Of a DNA stretch of 64,000 bases, positions 55,230 through 63,113 are shown one piece after another. The stretch's first letter is position 1. The number at the start of each line of letters is the position of its first letter. The notes under the pieces were generated by a model, which searched no databases, was not told the DNA's origin, and saw only the letters and a list, made by a program, of their open reading frames with translations. The stretch is from JAKALX01 sp964508715. GTDB lineage: Bacteria; Chloroflexota; Dehalococcoidia; Tepidiformales; Tepidiformaceae. Made by a program: the position numbers and the translations under genes. Location: positions 186,001 to 250,000 of the forward strand of contig CAZDUX010000002.1 of assembly GCA_964508715.1 (NCBI GenBank), written 5' to 3'.

Positions 55230-56627
55230 GTCCAGAGTGTGAGACAGTTCCTGCTCGCTGCCATCGTTCTCGGCTCGCTCGCGGCTGCTGGCTGCGGTGC
55301 AGCAACCGGAACTCCGGCTACACCGGTACAACACGGCAGTGCACCAGGCGCCAGCGTGAGCCAATCACCAGCCAGCACAACTGCACCTGCGAAGCCAACG
55401 GTATCCACAAGCCCTGTAACGGCGCCGCAGCTGGGGACGCCGAGTGGGGCGAAGACAACCGCGAAGGCGCCGGACTTCGTAGCCCTGCCGGGCGCGAAGG
55501 CGTACTTCGGTTCACTCGGGAATGCGGTCTACCAGATTGAAATCCCGGACGCATGGAACGGGGACCTGGTGATGTATGCGCACGGGTTCGCGGGATTCGG
55601 AACCGAAGTCGCGGTTGACCAGCCGCCTGTCGCGATGCGCAAGGAATTGGTGGATGGCGGATATGCATGGGCCGCGAGTTCATTCAGCGAGAACGGGTAT
55701 ACGCCAGGCATTGGGGCAGACGACACGCTCGCGCTGAAGAGCCTGTTCATGAGAGACCATGGGACGCCCAGGCACACCTACCTCATCGGGGTCTCGATGG
55801 GTGGGAACGTGGTCACGCTCTCGCTGGAACACTATGCAGATGCCTACGACGGGGCACTCTCCGTATGTGGTGCGGTGGCCGGTGAATCGCAGATTGACTA
55901 CCTGATGTCGTGGGCAGCCGTTAGTGAGTACACATCGGGGGTGATACTTCCCATCGGTGAGGGCGGGAACAAGATGGCGGCAGTGCTGCTCCAGCAGATG
56001 TCGCCGGCTCTCGGGTCACCCGATAAGCCGACAGAGAAGGGCAAGCAGTTCATTGACATCATCCGCAACCTGACGGGGGGACCGCGCCCGTTCTACCTGC
56101 AGGGCCTGGCCGACCAGTACGTTGCGAACTTCGGCCTCCTCCTGCTCGATCCGAACCGGGAATCGCTCGCGGCGAAGGCAGCCACCACCCAGGGCGTGGT
56201 CTATCACATCGCCGAGGGGCTGGGCCTGACGGATGCACAGATCAATGCGGAGATCCGCCGTTTCGATGCAGATCCCGCCGCACGAAGCGGCGCCCACCCG
56301 GATGCCGAGCCAACGACCGGGAAGATCACGAAACCATTGCTGACGCTCCATGGCACGGGAGACCTGTTTGTCCCGATCAGCCAGGAGATCGCCTATCGGA
56401 AGGCCGTCGAAGCGGCCGGGGCAGGGGACCTGCTGGTGCAGCGCGCCATCCGCTCGGCCGGACATTGCAAGTTCAGTGACCAGGAACTGACGACCGCGTT
56501 CTCGGACCTCGTGCGCTGGGTGACCGACGGGAAGAAGCCGCGAGGAGACGACCTCCTCGGCAACCTGAGCGACATCGGCAAGCAGTTCACGAATCCTCTC
56601 CGACCGGGCGACCCGGGCACGAAATAG
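55227..56627 (+). CDS. Lipoprotein with alpha/beta-hydrolase domain
   Basis: A 466-residue exported protein. Signal peptide with lipobox LAAAGC (Cys23), a Thr/Pro/Ser-rich linker to about residue 80, then an alpha/beta hydrolase: oxyanion region YAHGFAGFG, nucleophile GVSMGGN (Ser), late Asp in LHGTGDLFVP and His in SAGHCKFS. It should act at the outer face of the membrane as an esterase or peptidase (tannase/feruloyl-esterase-like lid); the substrate is unknown. Confidence 0.85.
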   Translation: MVQSVRQFLLAAIVLGSLAAAGCGAATGTPATPVQHGSAPGASVSQSPASTTAPAKPTVSTSPVTAPQLGTPSGAKTTAKAPDFVALPGAKAYFGSLGNAVYQIEIPDAWNGDLVMYAHGFAGFGTEVAVDQPPVAMRKELVDGGYAWAASSFSENGYTPGIGADDTLALKSLFMRDHGTPRHTYLIGVSMGGNVVTLSLEHYADAYDGALSVCGAVAGESQIDYLMSWAAVSEYTSGVILPIGEGGNKMAAVLLQQMSPALGSPDKPTEKGKQFIDIIRNLTGGPRPFYLQGLADQYVANFGLLLLDPNRESLAAKAATTQGVVYHIAEGLGLTDAQINAEIRRFDADPAARSGAHPDAEPTTGKITKPLLTLHGTGDLFVPISQEIAYRKAVEAAGAGDLLVQRAIRSAGHCKFSDQELTTAFSDLVRWVTDGKKPRGDDLLGNLSDIGKQFTNPLRPGDPGTK

Positions 56628-56633
56628 GGCGCC

Positions 56634-57245
56634 TTAGCGGCCACCTGCAACGAGGGGTAACCCCGCAGCGATGATGTCGGAGACGGCATCAATGACACCA
56701 TCGGGACGGACGTGCATGGCCACACGCCGCAGATCCTGTTCGACGATGAGAAACGCGGTGACTTCGAATCCATCGGCCACCTGGCGGGCCGTTGGCGGTG
56801 CAATGGTCCGGCCGATGCCGGACTCGAACTCTTCGCGACCGCGCTGTTCATCAGCCGAAAGGTTCGGGCGGAAGCGGACATCGGCCAGCGAACTCACGAG
56901 GTAGGTCAGCCGGGTGAGTGGCCTGGTAACGGTAAGGAAGGTCGTGGCGTACTCGGTTGCGGCAGCGGCCGAGGTGATATGAACACCGTCAGCCCCGGAC
57001 ATGGCGATGAACGCCTCGGGATCCTCAGTGAGGATGAATGCCGGAGCACCCTCTGCGTAGCCGACATAGTGGAGGATTGGCTTGTAGGGCGTGAGATGGG
57101 TGATCGCAAGGATCGTGTAGCGGTGGTCAAAGGCCCGGCAGGGCACCGGCTCGATACGCGTGAGCTTCCGGTCGGGGATAAGTTCGGCGAGATCGGGCCG
57201 CAGCGGTGCCAGGGATTCGATGATGCCCTCGCGGGTGATGGCCAT
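56634..57245 (-). CDS. Hypothetical protein paired with the HExxH protein
   Basis: A 203-residue soluble protein that I do not recognise. It has no signal peptide or membrane helix and appears mixed alpha/beta (AFDHRYTILAITHLTPYKPILHYVGYAEGAPAFIL, EVTAFLIVEQDLRRVAMHVRPDGVIDAVSD). The start codon lies one base after the stop of the upstream HExxH gene, so the two form a tight pair. A partner, chaperone or immunity role is possible but unproven. Confidence 0.6.
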   Translation of the reverse strand: MAITREGIIESLAPLRPDLAELIPDRKLTRIEPVPCRAFDHRYTILAITHLTPYKPILHYVGYAEGAPAFILTEDPEAFIAMSGADGVHITSAAAATEYATTFLTVTRPLTRLTYLVSSLADVRFRPNLSADEQRGREEFESGIGRTIAPPTARQVADGFEVTAFLIVEQDLRRVAMHVRPDGVIDAVSDIIAAGLPLVAGGR

Positions 57246-57246
57246 A

Positions 57247-58137
57247 TCAGATCGCCGCAGTCGGTGGGTTATTCACGGAGTCCCAGTAGCTCCCGTAGTA
57301 GGCAGCGTAGGTCTCATGGGTGTTGGAGGTGACGAGTGAGCCATCGTAGAAGGCGTCGTTGATGCTCTTCCAGCCGGCTTTTTCAGCGTCAGCCCGGGCT
57401 TCCGCGTCCTTCTTCTTCGCTTCCCTGGCGGCTTTGTAGGCATTATCGTAGGCGGTCTTGTAGCGCGCCTCCATGACGGGGGTAGCGGTAACCTTCTTCT
57501 GTTCCTTGCTACTCATCCCGAGCTTCGCCTGGATGGAGAAGACGGTAGAGTCGGTCTCTTCGTTGATCATTGTCTTGACGTAATCGGCGCGCTTGAGCGC
57601 TGAGACATCGGCTGTTTTCCCCTCGTTTGAGGCCCTGGCGTGGTTAGCTTCGTGAGCCAGGGTGAATGCCGCGTCCTCGGCATCCTCCGTTTTCTCAATG
57701 AGGATTTTACCCGGAGCAGGGCCCTGGTAAACGGATCCGGGCCCCGGGTGTTCCAGGTCGACGGGAACCTTGTAGGTATCGAGAACCTCGAGGGCGGCCT
57801 TCCCCGCGGCGCTCTTCCCCAGGATCGCGCGGATCTGGCTCATCTTCTTCTGAGCATCGGTCCTGAGTGACTTCTTGCCGCCGAAGAGCTTGGAGAAGCG
57901 GCCCTTGCCGGCAGGGTTCAGTATCGTGGGGCCAGGGTGGCGCTGGACACGGAGTGCCGGCTGGCCGGCAGCGAGGCGGCGCTGCACAGCCTGGTTACCG
58001 ATGGAACGCTGGAGTTGGAGAAGGTCGTTCGCCTCACCGATGACGGGCGTGACGAGCGGTTCAGGAGGACCCTTGCGAGCTGAATCGGAGGTTCGTGTGG
58101 CCGTTGGGACGAGGACTCTACCCGATTGCTGTACCAC
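57247..58137 (-). CDS. HExxH putative metallopeptidase with IGNQAVQRRL leader
   Basis: A 296-residue protein. Near the N terminus LQLQRSIGNQAVQRRL and RVQRHPG resemble the short leader found before DUF4157-type domains in proteins linked to extracellular contractile injection systems. The middle holds TLAHEANHARA, a zinc HExxH motif, within a DUF6782-like putative metallopeptidase region. The C-terminal third is Lys/Ala/Glu-rich helix (AYKAAREAKKKDAEARADAEKAGW), with the ending ETYAAYYGSYWDSVNN. GTG at 58137 has GGAGGG 5 bases upstream. It is paired with the gene at 56634-57245. No signal peptide is seen. Confidence 0.65.
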   Translation of the reverse strand: MVQQSGRVLVPTATRTSDSARKGPPEPLVTPVIGEANDLLQLQRSIGNQAVQRRLAAGQPALRVQRHPGPTILNPAGKGRFSKLFGGKKSLRTDAQKKMSQIRAILGKSAAGKAALEVLDTYKVPVDLEHPGPGSVYQGPAPGKILIEKTEDAEDAAFTLAHEANHARASNEGKTADVSALKRADYVKTMINEETDSTVFSIQAKLGMSSKEQKKVTATPVMEARYKTAYDNAYKAAREAKKKDAEARADAEKAGWKSINDAFYDGSLVTSNTHETYAAYYGSYWDSVNNPPTAAI

Positions 58138-58265
58138 TTTGTCCCTCCGTGGTTTCCCGGGTTGCTGCACTGCTGGGAAGAATACACGCACCGCATACCG
58201 ATTGCGGCACACGCAACGGAATCGCAACAATGGGCGGTGCCGTGGACAGCGCCCGGCACTGCTCG

Positions 58266-58280
58266 TAGATTCCACTCATG
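58266..58280 (+). promoter_or_regulatory. Leaderless promoter of the small HAD gene
   Basis: TAGATT at 58266-58271 lies 6 bases before ATG 58278, without a ribosome binding site. Confidence 0.5.
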
Positions 58281-58685
58281 CGGATCTTTTTTGATGTAGA
58301 CGACACGCTGATCACCTGGGATGTGCGGCTCCGGCCAGGAGTGCACGAGGTGTTCGGGCGGCTGCGCGAGGACGGGCACGACCTGTACCTCTGGAGTGGT
58401 TATGGGCCGCGCTGGGAAGTGGTGCGGCGATTCGAGCTTCACGAGCACGTTATCGACTGCTTCTGGAAGCCGCTCTATGACCATCACTCCCGGCTCGCGG
58501 AGTTGGGAGTGCCGTTCAAGCCAGACTTCGTGGTCGACGACCATCCCGACATCGTGGCGGCATTCCCGGGGGTGCGTATCCAGGAGCCACGGATGCCGCT
58601 CGATCGCGACACGGAGATGTGGCGTGTGTACGAGGAGATTCGTCAGTTCGCGCCACCGTTTCCCGATTCCCGATTCGGGGGATGA
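58278..58685 (+). CDS. Small HAD-type phosphatase-like protein
   Basis: A 135-residue cap-less HAD protein: motif I FFDVDDTLITWD, motif II LYLWSGYG, and acidic motif DFVVDDHPD. Its short length and lack of a cap suggest action on a large or open substrate; none can be named. It is divergent from the HExxH gene. Confidence 0.78.
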   Translation: MRIFFDVDDTLITWDVRLRPGVHEVFGRLREDGHDLYLWSGYGPRWEVVRRFELHEHVIDCFWKPLYDHHSRLAELGVPFKPDFVVDDHPDIVAAFPGVRIQEPRMPLDRDTEMWRVYEEIRQFAPPFPDSRFGG

Positions 58686-58735
58686 ACCGGGGTAGTGTCC
58701 CCTGCGGCGACGGACGCACCGGTCTGTAGAGCCTG

Positions 58736-59596
58736 CTATTCGGCCAGGAACTCACCGACGACGCGTGCGAACTCGGCGGGCTGGTGGAGCGGGATCTGGT
58801 GGCCTGCAGAAGCGATTTCGACGTAGCGCGCATTCGGCAGGCGTTCGACCATCTGCCGCGCGATCTCCGGCGAAAGAACCTTCGACTTCTCGGCACGAAC
58901 GACGAGCGTGGGGCAGGTGATGTGCTCGAGGCTTTCCCAGAGATAGGGGATCTCCGCGATGGCGCCACGGCCAGTCGCCTGGTGAATTGCGGGATCGAAG
59001 CGGAAGACGAGGTTGCCACTCGCCTCATCAAGGACGAGGCCCGCGGCCATCTGGCGATCGAGAAACTCGCGTGAGGCGCCGGGATACATGGCGGCGTAAT
59101 GCTCGAGGGCTTCCCGCTCGGTGGGAAACCCCGGCTGCCTGCCCGCTTCGCCGGTGTTCTTCCGGATACCGCGAGCACCCGAGTCGGCCATCTGCGGGCC
59201 CATATCAGCAAGCACGAGGTGCTTGATCCGATGAGCGTGGTCGCGAGCATAGCTCATGGCGATGCGACTTCCGATGCTGTGGGCGACGAGGTCGAAGGCT
59301 TCAAAGTCCATCGCTTCCACGAAGCCACGGAGGTCCATTGCGAACGCCCAGACGAGGTAGCTGCCCGGTGCATGCTCACTCTCGCCGTGGCCCCGGAGGT
59401 CCGGGGCATAGACGGCGTAGCGATCAATGAAACTGCCGGCAACATGCTCCCAGTAGCGGGCGTTGTTCATGAGGCCATGGAGGAAGACCACGGGGTCGCG
59501 GCCGGGGCTGCCCCAGCGAATGTAGTGCTGGCGCAGCCCATGAACGGTGAGATAGCCGTCTTCACCATGGCCGGCGGCCACAGGCTCCGGATTCAT
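58736..59596 (-). CDS. Alpha/beta-fold hydrolase
   Basis: A 286-residue enzyme: oxyanion VVFLHGLMNNARYWEHV, DLRGHGESE, nucleophile VAHSIGSRIAMS (Ser), Asp in the LVVRAEKSKVL segment and His in ASAGHQIP. It belongs to the broad epoxide hydrolase/dehalogenase/esterase group. The start overlaps the VOC gene stop (ATGA), so the two act in one operon, perhaps in breakdown of a CoA ester or lactone. Confidence 0.88.
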   Translation of the reverse strand: MNPEPVAAGHGEDGYLTVHGLRQHYIRWGSPGRDPVVFLHGLMNNARYWEHVAGSFIDRYAVYAPDLRGHGESEHAPGSYLVWAFAMDLRGFVEAMDFEAFDLVAHSIGSRIAMSYARDHAHRIKHLVLADMGPQMADSGARGIRKNTGEAGRQPGFPTEREALEHYAAMYPGASREFLDRQMAAGLVLDEASGNLVFRFDPAIHQATGRGAIAEIPYLWESLEHITCPTLVVRAEKSKVLSPEIARQMVERLPNARYVEIASAGHQIPLHQPAEFARVVGEFLAE

Positions 59597-60462
59597 TTGG
59601 GCGCGGCTGCAGGCTCTTCGAAGAGCTGGAAGAGGACGCCTCCACTGTCGCGCGGGTGGAGGAATGTGTGCTTCTTCCAGTCGCTTTCGATGATGCCGCC
59701 GAACGGGTCGATTCCTTCAGCACGGAGGGTGGCAGCTGCAGCCTCGACTGAAGGGACTTCGCAGCAGATGTGATGCATGCCGGGCCGCCGGGTATCGATG
59801 AACTTCTGGACGAAACTATCGGGGCGGGTCGGTTCCATCATCTCGAACTTGAGGAGGCTGCCGGGGATGGTCATGACGGCACCGTGGTAGCCCGAGTATT
59901 CGTCCGTCCAGCGGCCCTCAACTTTCATGCCGAAGATGCGTTCCTGCCAGGCGATCTGCTTCTCGATGTCCTTGCAGGCCATGGAAACGTGGTCAACGCG
60001 GCGGAGGTTGAGGATCCCTGGCTTGATGGTGCGGTCGATCGGTGGCGGCGCCTTCTTCGGCACGAAAAGCTGCCAGAGGATGCCGCCGCTATCCTTCGGG
60101 TGGATGTAGGTGAGCAGCCATTGGCCATCATCGGCGATACCGCCGAAGGGGGTGATGCCCTGGCGCTGGAGTTCTTCGGCAGCCTCATTGATGTCGTGGA
60201 CTTCAACAGTTATGTGATGAAGTCCAGGGCCAGCTTCATTCAGGAACTTCTGCACGAAGCTATCGGGCCCGGAGGGCTGAATGATTTCGAACTCGATCTC
60301 GGTGCCGGGCACCTGGCTGACGCAGCCACTGAAGTCGCTGCCGGGGGTCGCCTCCCAGCTATGGAGGAACGTGAAGCCGAGCAGGTGCTGGAGTCTCTCG
60401 GATTGGGCCTTCCAGCTGGGCGCAGCCATGCTGATGTGGTCGACACGCTTGATGGGTAGCAA
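59593..60462 (-). CDS. Tandem VOC (glyoxalase-fold) protein, methylmalonyl-CoA epimerase-like
   Basis: A 289-residue protein with two VOC domains. Domain 1 (IKRVDHISMAAPSWKAQSERL ... PGLHHITVEVHDI ... IHPKDSGGILWQLF) and domain 2 (LRRVDHVSMACKDIEKQ ... PGMHHICCEVPSV ... LHPRDSGGVLFQLF) each carry His and Glu ligands for a metal. The HHIxxEV and HPxDSGGxL patterns match methylmalonyl-CoA epimerase. Two domains in one chain and the hydrolase neighbour suggest a related CoA-ester or ring-cleavage reaction. Confidence 0.85.
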   Translation of the reverse strand: MLPIKRVDHISMAAPSWKAQSERLQHLLGFTFLHSWEATPGSDFSGCVSQVPGTEIEFEIIQPSGPDSFVQKFLNEAGPGLHHITVEVHDINEAAEELQRQGITPFGGIADDGQWLLTYIHPKDSGGILWQLFVPKKAPPPIDRTIKPGILNLRRVDHVSMACKDIEKQIAWQERIFGMKVEGRWTDEYSGYHGAVMTIPGSLLKFEMMEPTRPDSFVQKFIDTRRPGMHHICCEVPSVEAAAATLRAEGIDPFGGIIESDWKKHTFLHPRDSGGVLFQLFEEPAAAPK

Positions 60463-60522
60463 ACAGGGCTCCGAAGGCGAGGGTGTGCTGGCTATGGTAA
60501 GTTCCCTCGGAAGGTGCCTGCA

Positions 60523-61461
60523 ATGACGGCGATCGAGCGTGCGACCATACTCATCAATCCGAACGCAAGGGGCGTGCGACCGGCATTCGATGGCAACCGG
60601 GTGGTGCGCTACCTCGGCGAGCGCGGGATTACGGCGCGATTCGCAGTGCCGGAGACAGTCAATGAGGCACGACTCGTAGCTTCAGGGGCAGCGGCGCGTG
60701 GCGACGATGTGCTGTTCGTGGTGGGCGGAGATGGGTCGCTACGCGAGGCCGCGGCGAGCCTGGCCGGTTCGGGCACGGCGCTCGCAGCGATACCCGGCGG
60801 GACTGTCAACGTGTTCGCACGCGAGGTAGGGATCCCACGGACGCTCAAGGGCGCGCTCGACGCACACCTCACCGGGCAGACGCTGCGGATGGACCTTGGC
60901 AAGGGAGATGGCCAGCGCTTCTTGCTCATGGCCGGAATCGGGTGGGACGCAGAGATCGTCCGGCGCGTTTCGCGTGGGATGAAAAGGCGGCTCGGTGACG
61001 TGGCCTACATCATTCAGGGAGTACGCACGCTGCCGAGCCTGCGACCGCACCACACGACCTGGCGCTGGGACCACGAGCGAATCGAGGCGCCGCTCGCACT
61101 GATGGTACTGGGGAACACACGACTCTACGGCGGACGGGTTGACCTGACCCCAAATGCGTTCGCCAATGATGGTTCGCTGGACCTAATCGCTCTCTGTCCC
61201 GAGAACATCCGCGACGGCGCCCGGCTGGCGATGAAACTGGCGATCGGGCGGCTCGCAGGTGACCGGCACGTCATCGAAGAACGAATCACGCAGGTAGCGA
61301 TTGAGACACCCGGCCTGGCGGTTCAGTTCGATGGCGACTTTGTGGGCGAAACGCCGATGGCCTTCGAGATCGAGCCGGGGGCACTGGCGGTACGTGTTCC
61401 TGCCGGAGACCTTCCGGCGATCTTCCGGCCCGGCCAGCACGTGGGGGCCAGCCCCGGGTAG
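60523..61461 (+). CDS. Diacylglycerol kinase-like lipid kinase
   Basis: A 312-residue DAGK-catalytic-domain protein: ILINPNARG, FVVGGDGSLREAAASLAGSGTALAAIPGGTVNVFAREVGIP (GGDGT-type ATP site, with Ser in place of Thr) and NDGSLDLIAL. It phosphorylates diacylglycerol, a polyprenol lipid or sphingosine-like lipid at the membrane. ATG at 60523 with GGAAGG upstream; a GTG three codons earlier is possible. Confidence 0.88.
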   Translation: MTAIERATILINPNARGVRPAFDGNRVVRYLGERGITARFAVPETVNEARLVASGAAARGDDVLFVVGGDGSLREAAASLAGSGTALAAIPGGTVNVFAREVGIPRTLKGALDAHLTGQTLRMDLGKGDGQRFLLMAGIGWDAEIVRRVSRGMKRRLGDVAYIIQGVRTLPSLRPHHTTWRWDHERIEAPLALMVLGNTRLYGGRVDLTPNAFANDGSLDLIALCPENIRDGARLAMKLAIGRLAGDRHVIEERITQVAIETPGLAVQFDGDFVGETPMAFEIEPGALAVRVPAGDLPAIFRPGQHVGASPG

Positions 61462-61467
61462 AACGGG

Positions 61468-61857
61468 TTATCCGATCATCGCGACGGCTTCGATCTCGAC
61501 GAGCCACCGCGGATCGGCAAGAGACGAGACTACGAGAAAGGTGGAGGCGGGCATCTCGCCGGCCGCGAAAAACTCACTGCGGGCAGCGCTGATCGCGGCA
61601 CGATGGGCGAGGTCGGTGGTGAAGATCGTGATCTTGACGATGTCGTCCATGGAACCGCCAGCGGTTTCGACAACGGCCTTCAGGCTGGCAAGCGCTACGC
61701 GCGCCTGGGCGCCCGCGTCACCTTCGTTGAGGGGAGCGCCGCTGGCATCCATGGAGACCTGGCCGGAGATGAAGAGGGGAGTCCCGGTTTTCTTGATCGC
61801 GTGAGAGTAGGCGGGCGAGTTGAAGAGCTGCTGGGGCCGGATGACTTCGCGTGGCAT
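61468..61857 (-). CDS. RidA-family enamine/imine deaminase
   Basis: A 129-residue trimeric Rid protein: SHAIKKTGTPLFISGQVSMDASG, LASLKAVVETAGGSMDDIVKITIFTTDL, and STFLVVSSLADPRWLVEIEAVA. The Arg usually bound to the carboxylate group lies in the ADPRWLVEIEA segment. It hydrolyses reactive enamines such as 2-aminoacrylate. MPREVIRPQQL at 61857 was chosen as the start. It lies 43 bases after the PrsW gene. Confidence 0.9.
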   Translation of the reverse strand: MPREVIRPQQLFNSPAYSHAIKKTGTPLFISGQVSMDASGAPLNEGDAGAQARVALASLKAVVETAGGSMDDIVKITIFTTDLAHRAAISAARSEFFAAGEMPASTFLVVSSLADPRWLVEIEAVAMIG

Positions 61858-61900
61858 GTCCGGAGTATGACAGATCGCAGGGGCGGCCGGGACGGCCAGG

Positions 61901-63088
61901 TCAACGCCAGGTTGCACGTTCCGCGATCATGCCGAGAAGGCGGTAGATTGGGGCCGGTTGCTCATCGCGAAGGCGCGCGGGGAGCGTCCAGAGGAGGACC
62001 ACACAACCGATAAAGAGGGCGGCGAGCCCGGCGACGCTCGAGATGTCGAGGAGGCGTGAGTCGGGGCCAGCCTGGCTGAGGAAGGCATCACCATTGAGGG
62101 TGTAATTGAGGAAGTTCCAGGACCCGTGGATTGAAACGCCCGCCGGATAGCCCAGGAGGAATCGCGGTCTTCGCCGCAGGAGGCCATAGATGCCCAGCGC
62201 AGAGAGACCGGTGGCGGAGGCGTGAATGGCGCCAGTACCCGCACGAGCAACCGCAAAAAGCCACCACTGGCCACTCATCTGCTGCTGGCTGAGGGCTGCC
62301 GGATCGAGGATACCGAGGCTGTTCTGAAAGGTTTCGAGGATATTGAAGCCGGCTCCAGCGAGAACACCCCAGAGAAAACAGCGCGCCGCTCCACCCTTTC
62401 GAAAGAAGAAGAAGCCAACGAGCATGCCCTTCCAGAACTCCTCATTGAGCGGCGCGACAACGGAGAGGACACTGAGGTCGAAGGCGATGCCAATGCCACG
62501 GGGCAGCGTCGGGAGGTTATCGAGGATGGAAAAGGAGCCGCCCTCGCCATAGAGGCGAATGAGGAGTGCACCCCCGAGAACGAGGTAGAGGGTGTTGATG
62601 ATCGAGGCAACCATGGTTGCGCCTACCGCACCGTAGATAATGCCCGTGCTCCATTCGCGGTGGCTGACTGGCCACGCAATCGGGTTGAAGCGGAGATAGC
62701 GCTGGGTGACGACCGTGGCCGCGACGAATGAGGGGATCGTAACGATCCCGACGTTCGTAAGTGGGAAGAGGAACGGCAGGCGCGCCGGGTGGTTGACTTC
62801 GACCTGGCCGAGGATAACGAGCACCGGGAAGGCAGCGACGAGGACAGCAACAATTGGCGGTGCAGTCCGCCGGAATCCGAGCGCTGTCGAACCGGTTTGC
62901 CCGAGCGACGCGGTGGCCTGGTACACGAGCACGCCACCGAGGGTGAGGGTGACGATGGCGGTCCCGAGGAGGCTATTGATCTCCCAGAGCTTGCGGCGCG
63001 GGCCGCCATCAACATCGAGAAGGACGAGCAACGCAAAGAGGCCGTTGATGAACGCAACGGCTCCCACCAGGAGGGCGACGCCAAGCAC
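61901..63088 (-). CDS. PrsW-family intramembrane metalloprotease
   Basis: A 395-residue protein with about ten hydrophobic helices. PrsW motifs: LNEEFWKG (EExxK), GAGFNILET, IHASATGLSALG and SIHGSWNF with the metal-binding His residues. PrsW cleaves anti-sigma factors inside the membrane in Bacillus; here the target is unknown. The GTG at 63088 is only a working start: the basic stretch NKRIGKRRNL just upstream looks like a natural cytosolic lead but has no usual start codon in frame after the recF stop. Confidence 0.82.
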   Translation of the reverse strand: MLGVALLVGAVAFINGLFALLVLLDVDGGPRRKLWEINSLLGTAIVTLTLGGVLVYQATASLGQTGSTALGFRRTAPPIVAVLVAAFPVLVILGQVEVNHPARLPFLFPLTNVGIVTIPSFVAATVVTQRYLRFNPIAWPVSHREWSTGIIYGAVGATMVASIINTLYLVLGGALLIRLYGEGGSFSILDNLPTLPRGIGIAFDLSVLSVVAPLNEEFWKGMLVGFFFFRKGGAARCFLWGVLAGAGFNILETFQNSLGILDPAALSQQQMSGQWWLFAVARAGTGAIHASATGLSALGIYGLLRRRPRFLLGYPAGVSIHGSWNFLNYTLNGDAFLSQAGPDSRLLDISSVAGLAALFIGCVVLLWTLPARLRDEQPAPIYRLLGMIAERATWR

Positions 63089-63113
63089 GAGGTTTCGGCG
63101 CTTGCCGATGCGC

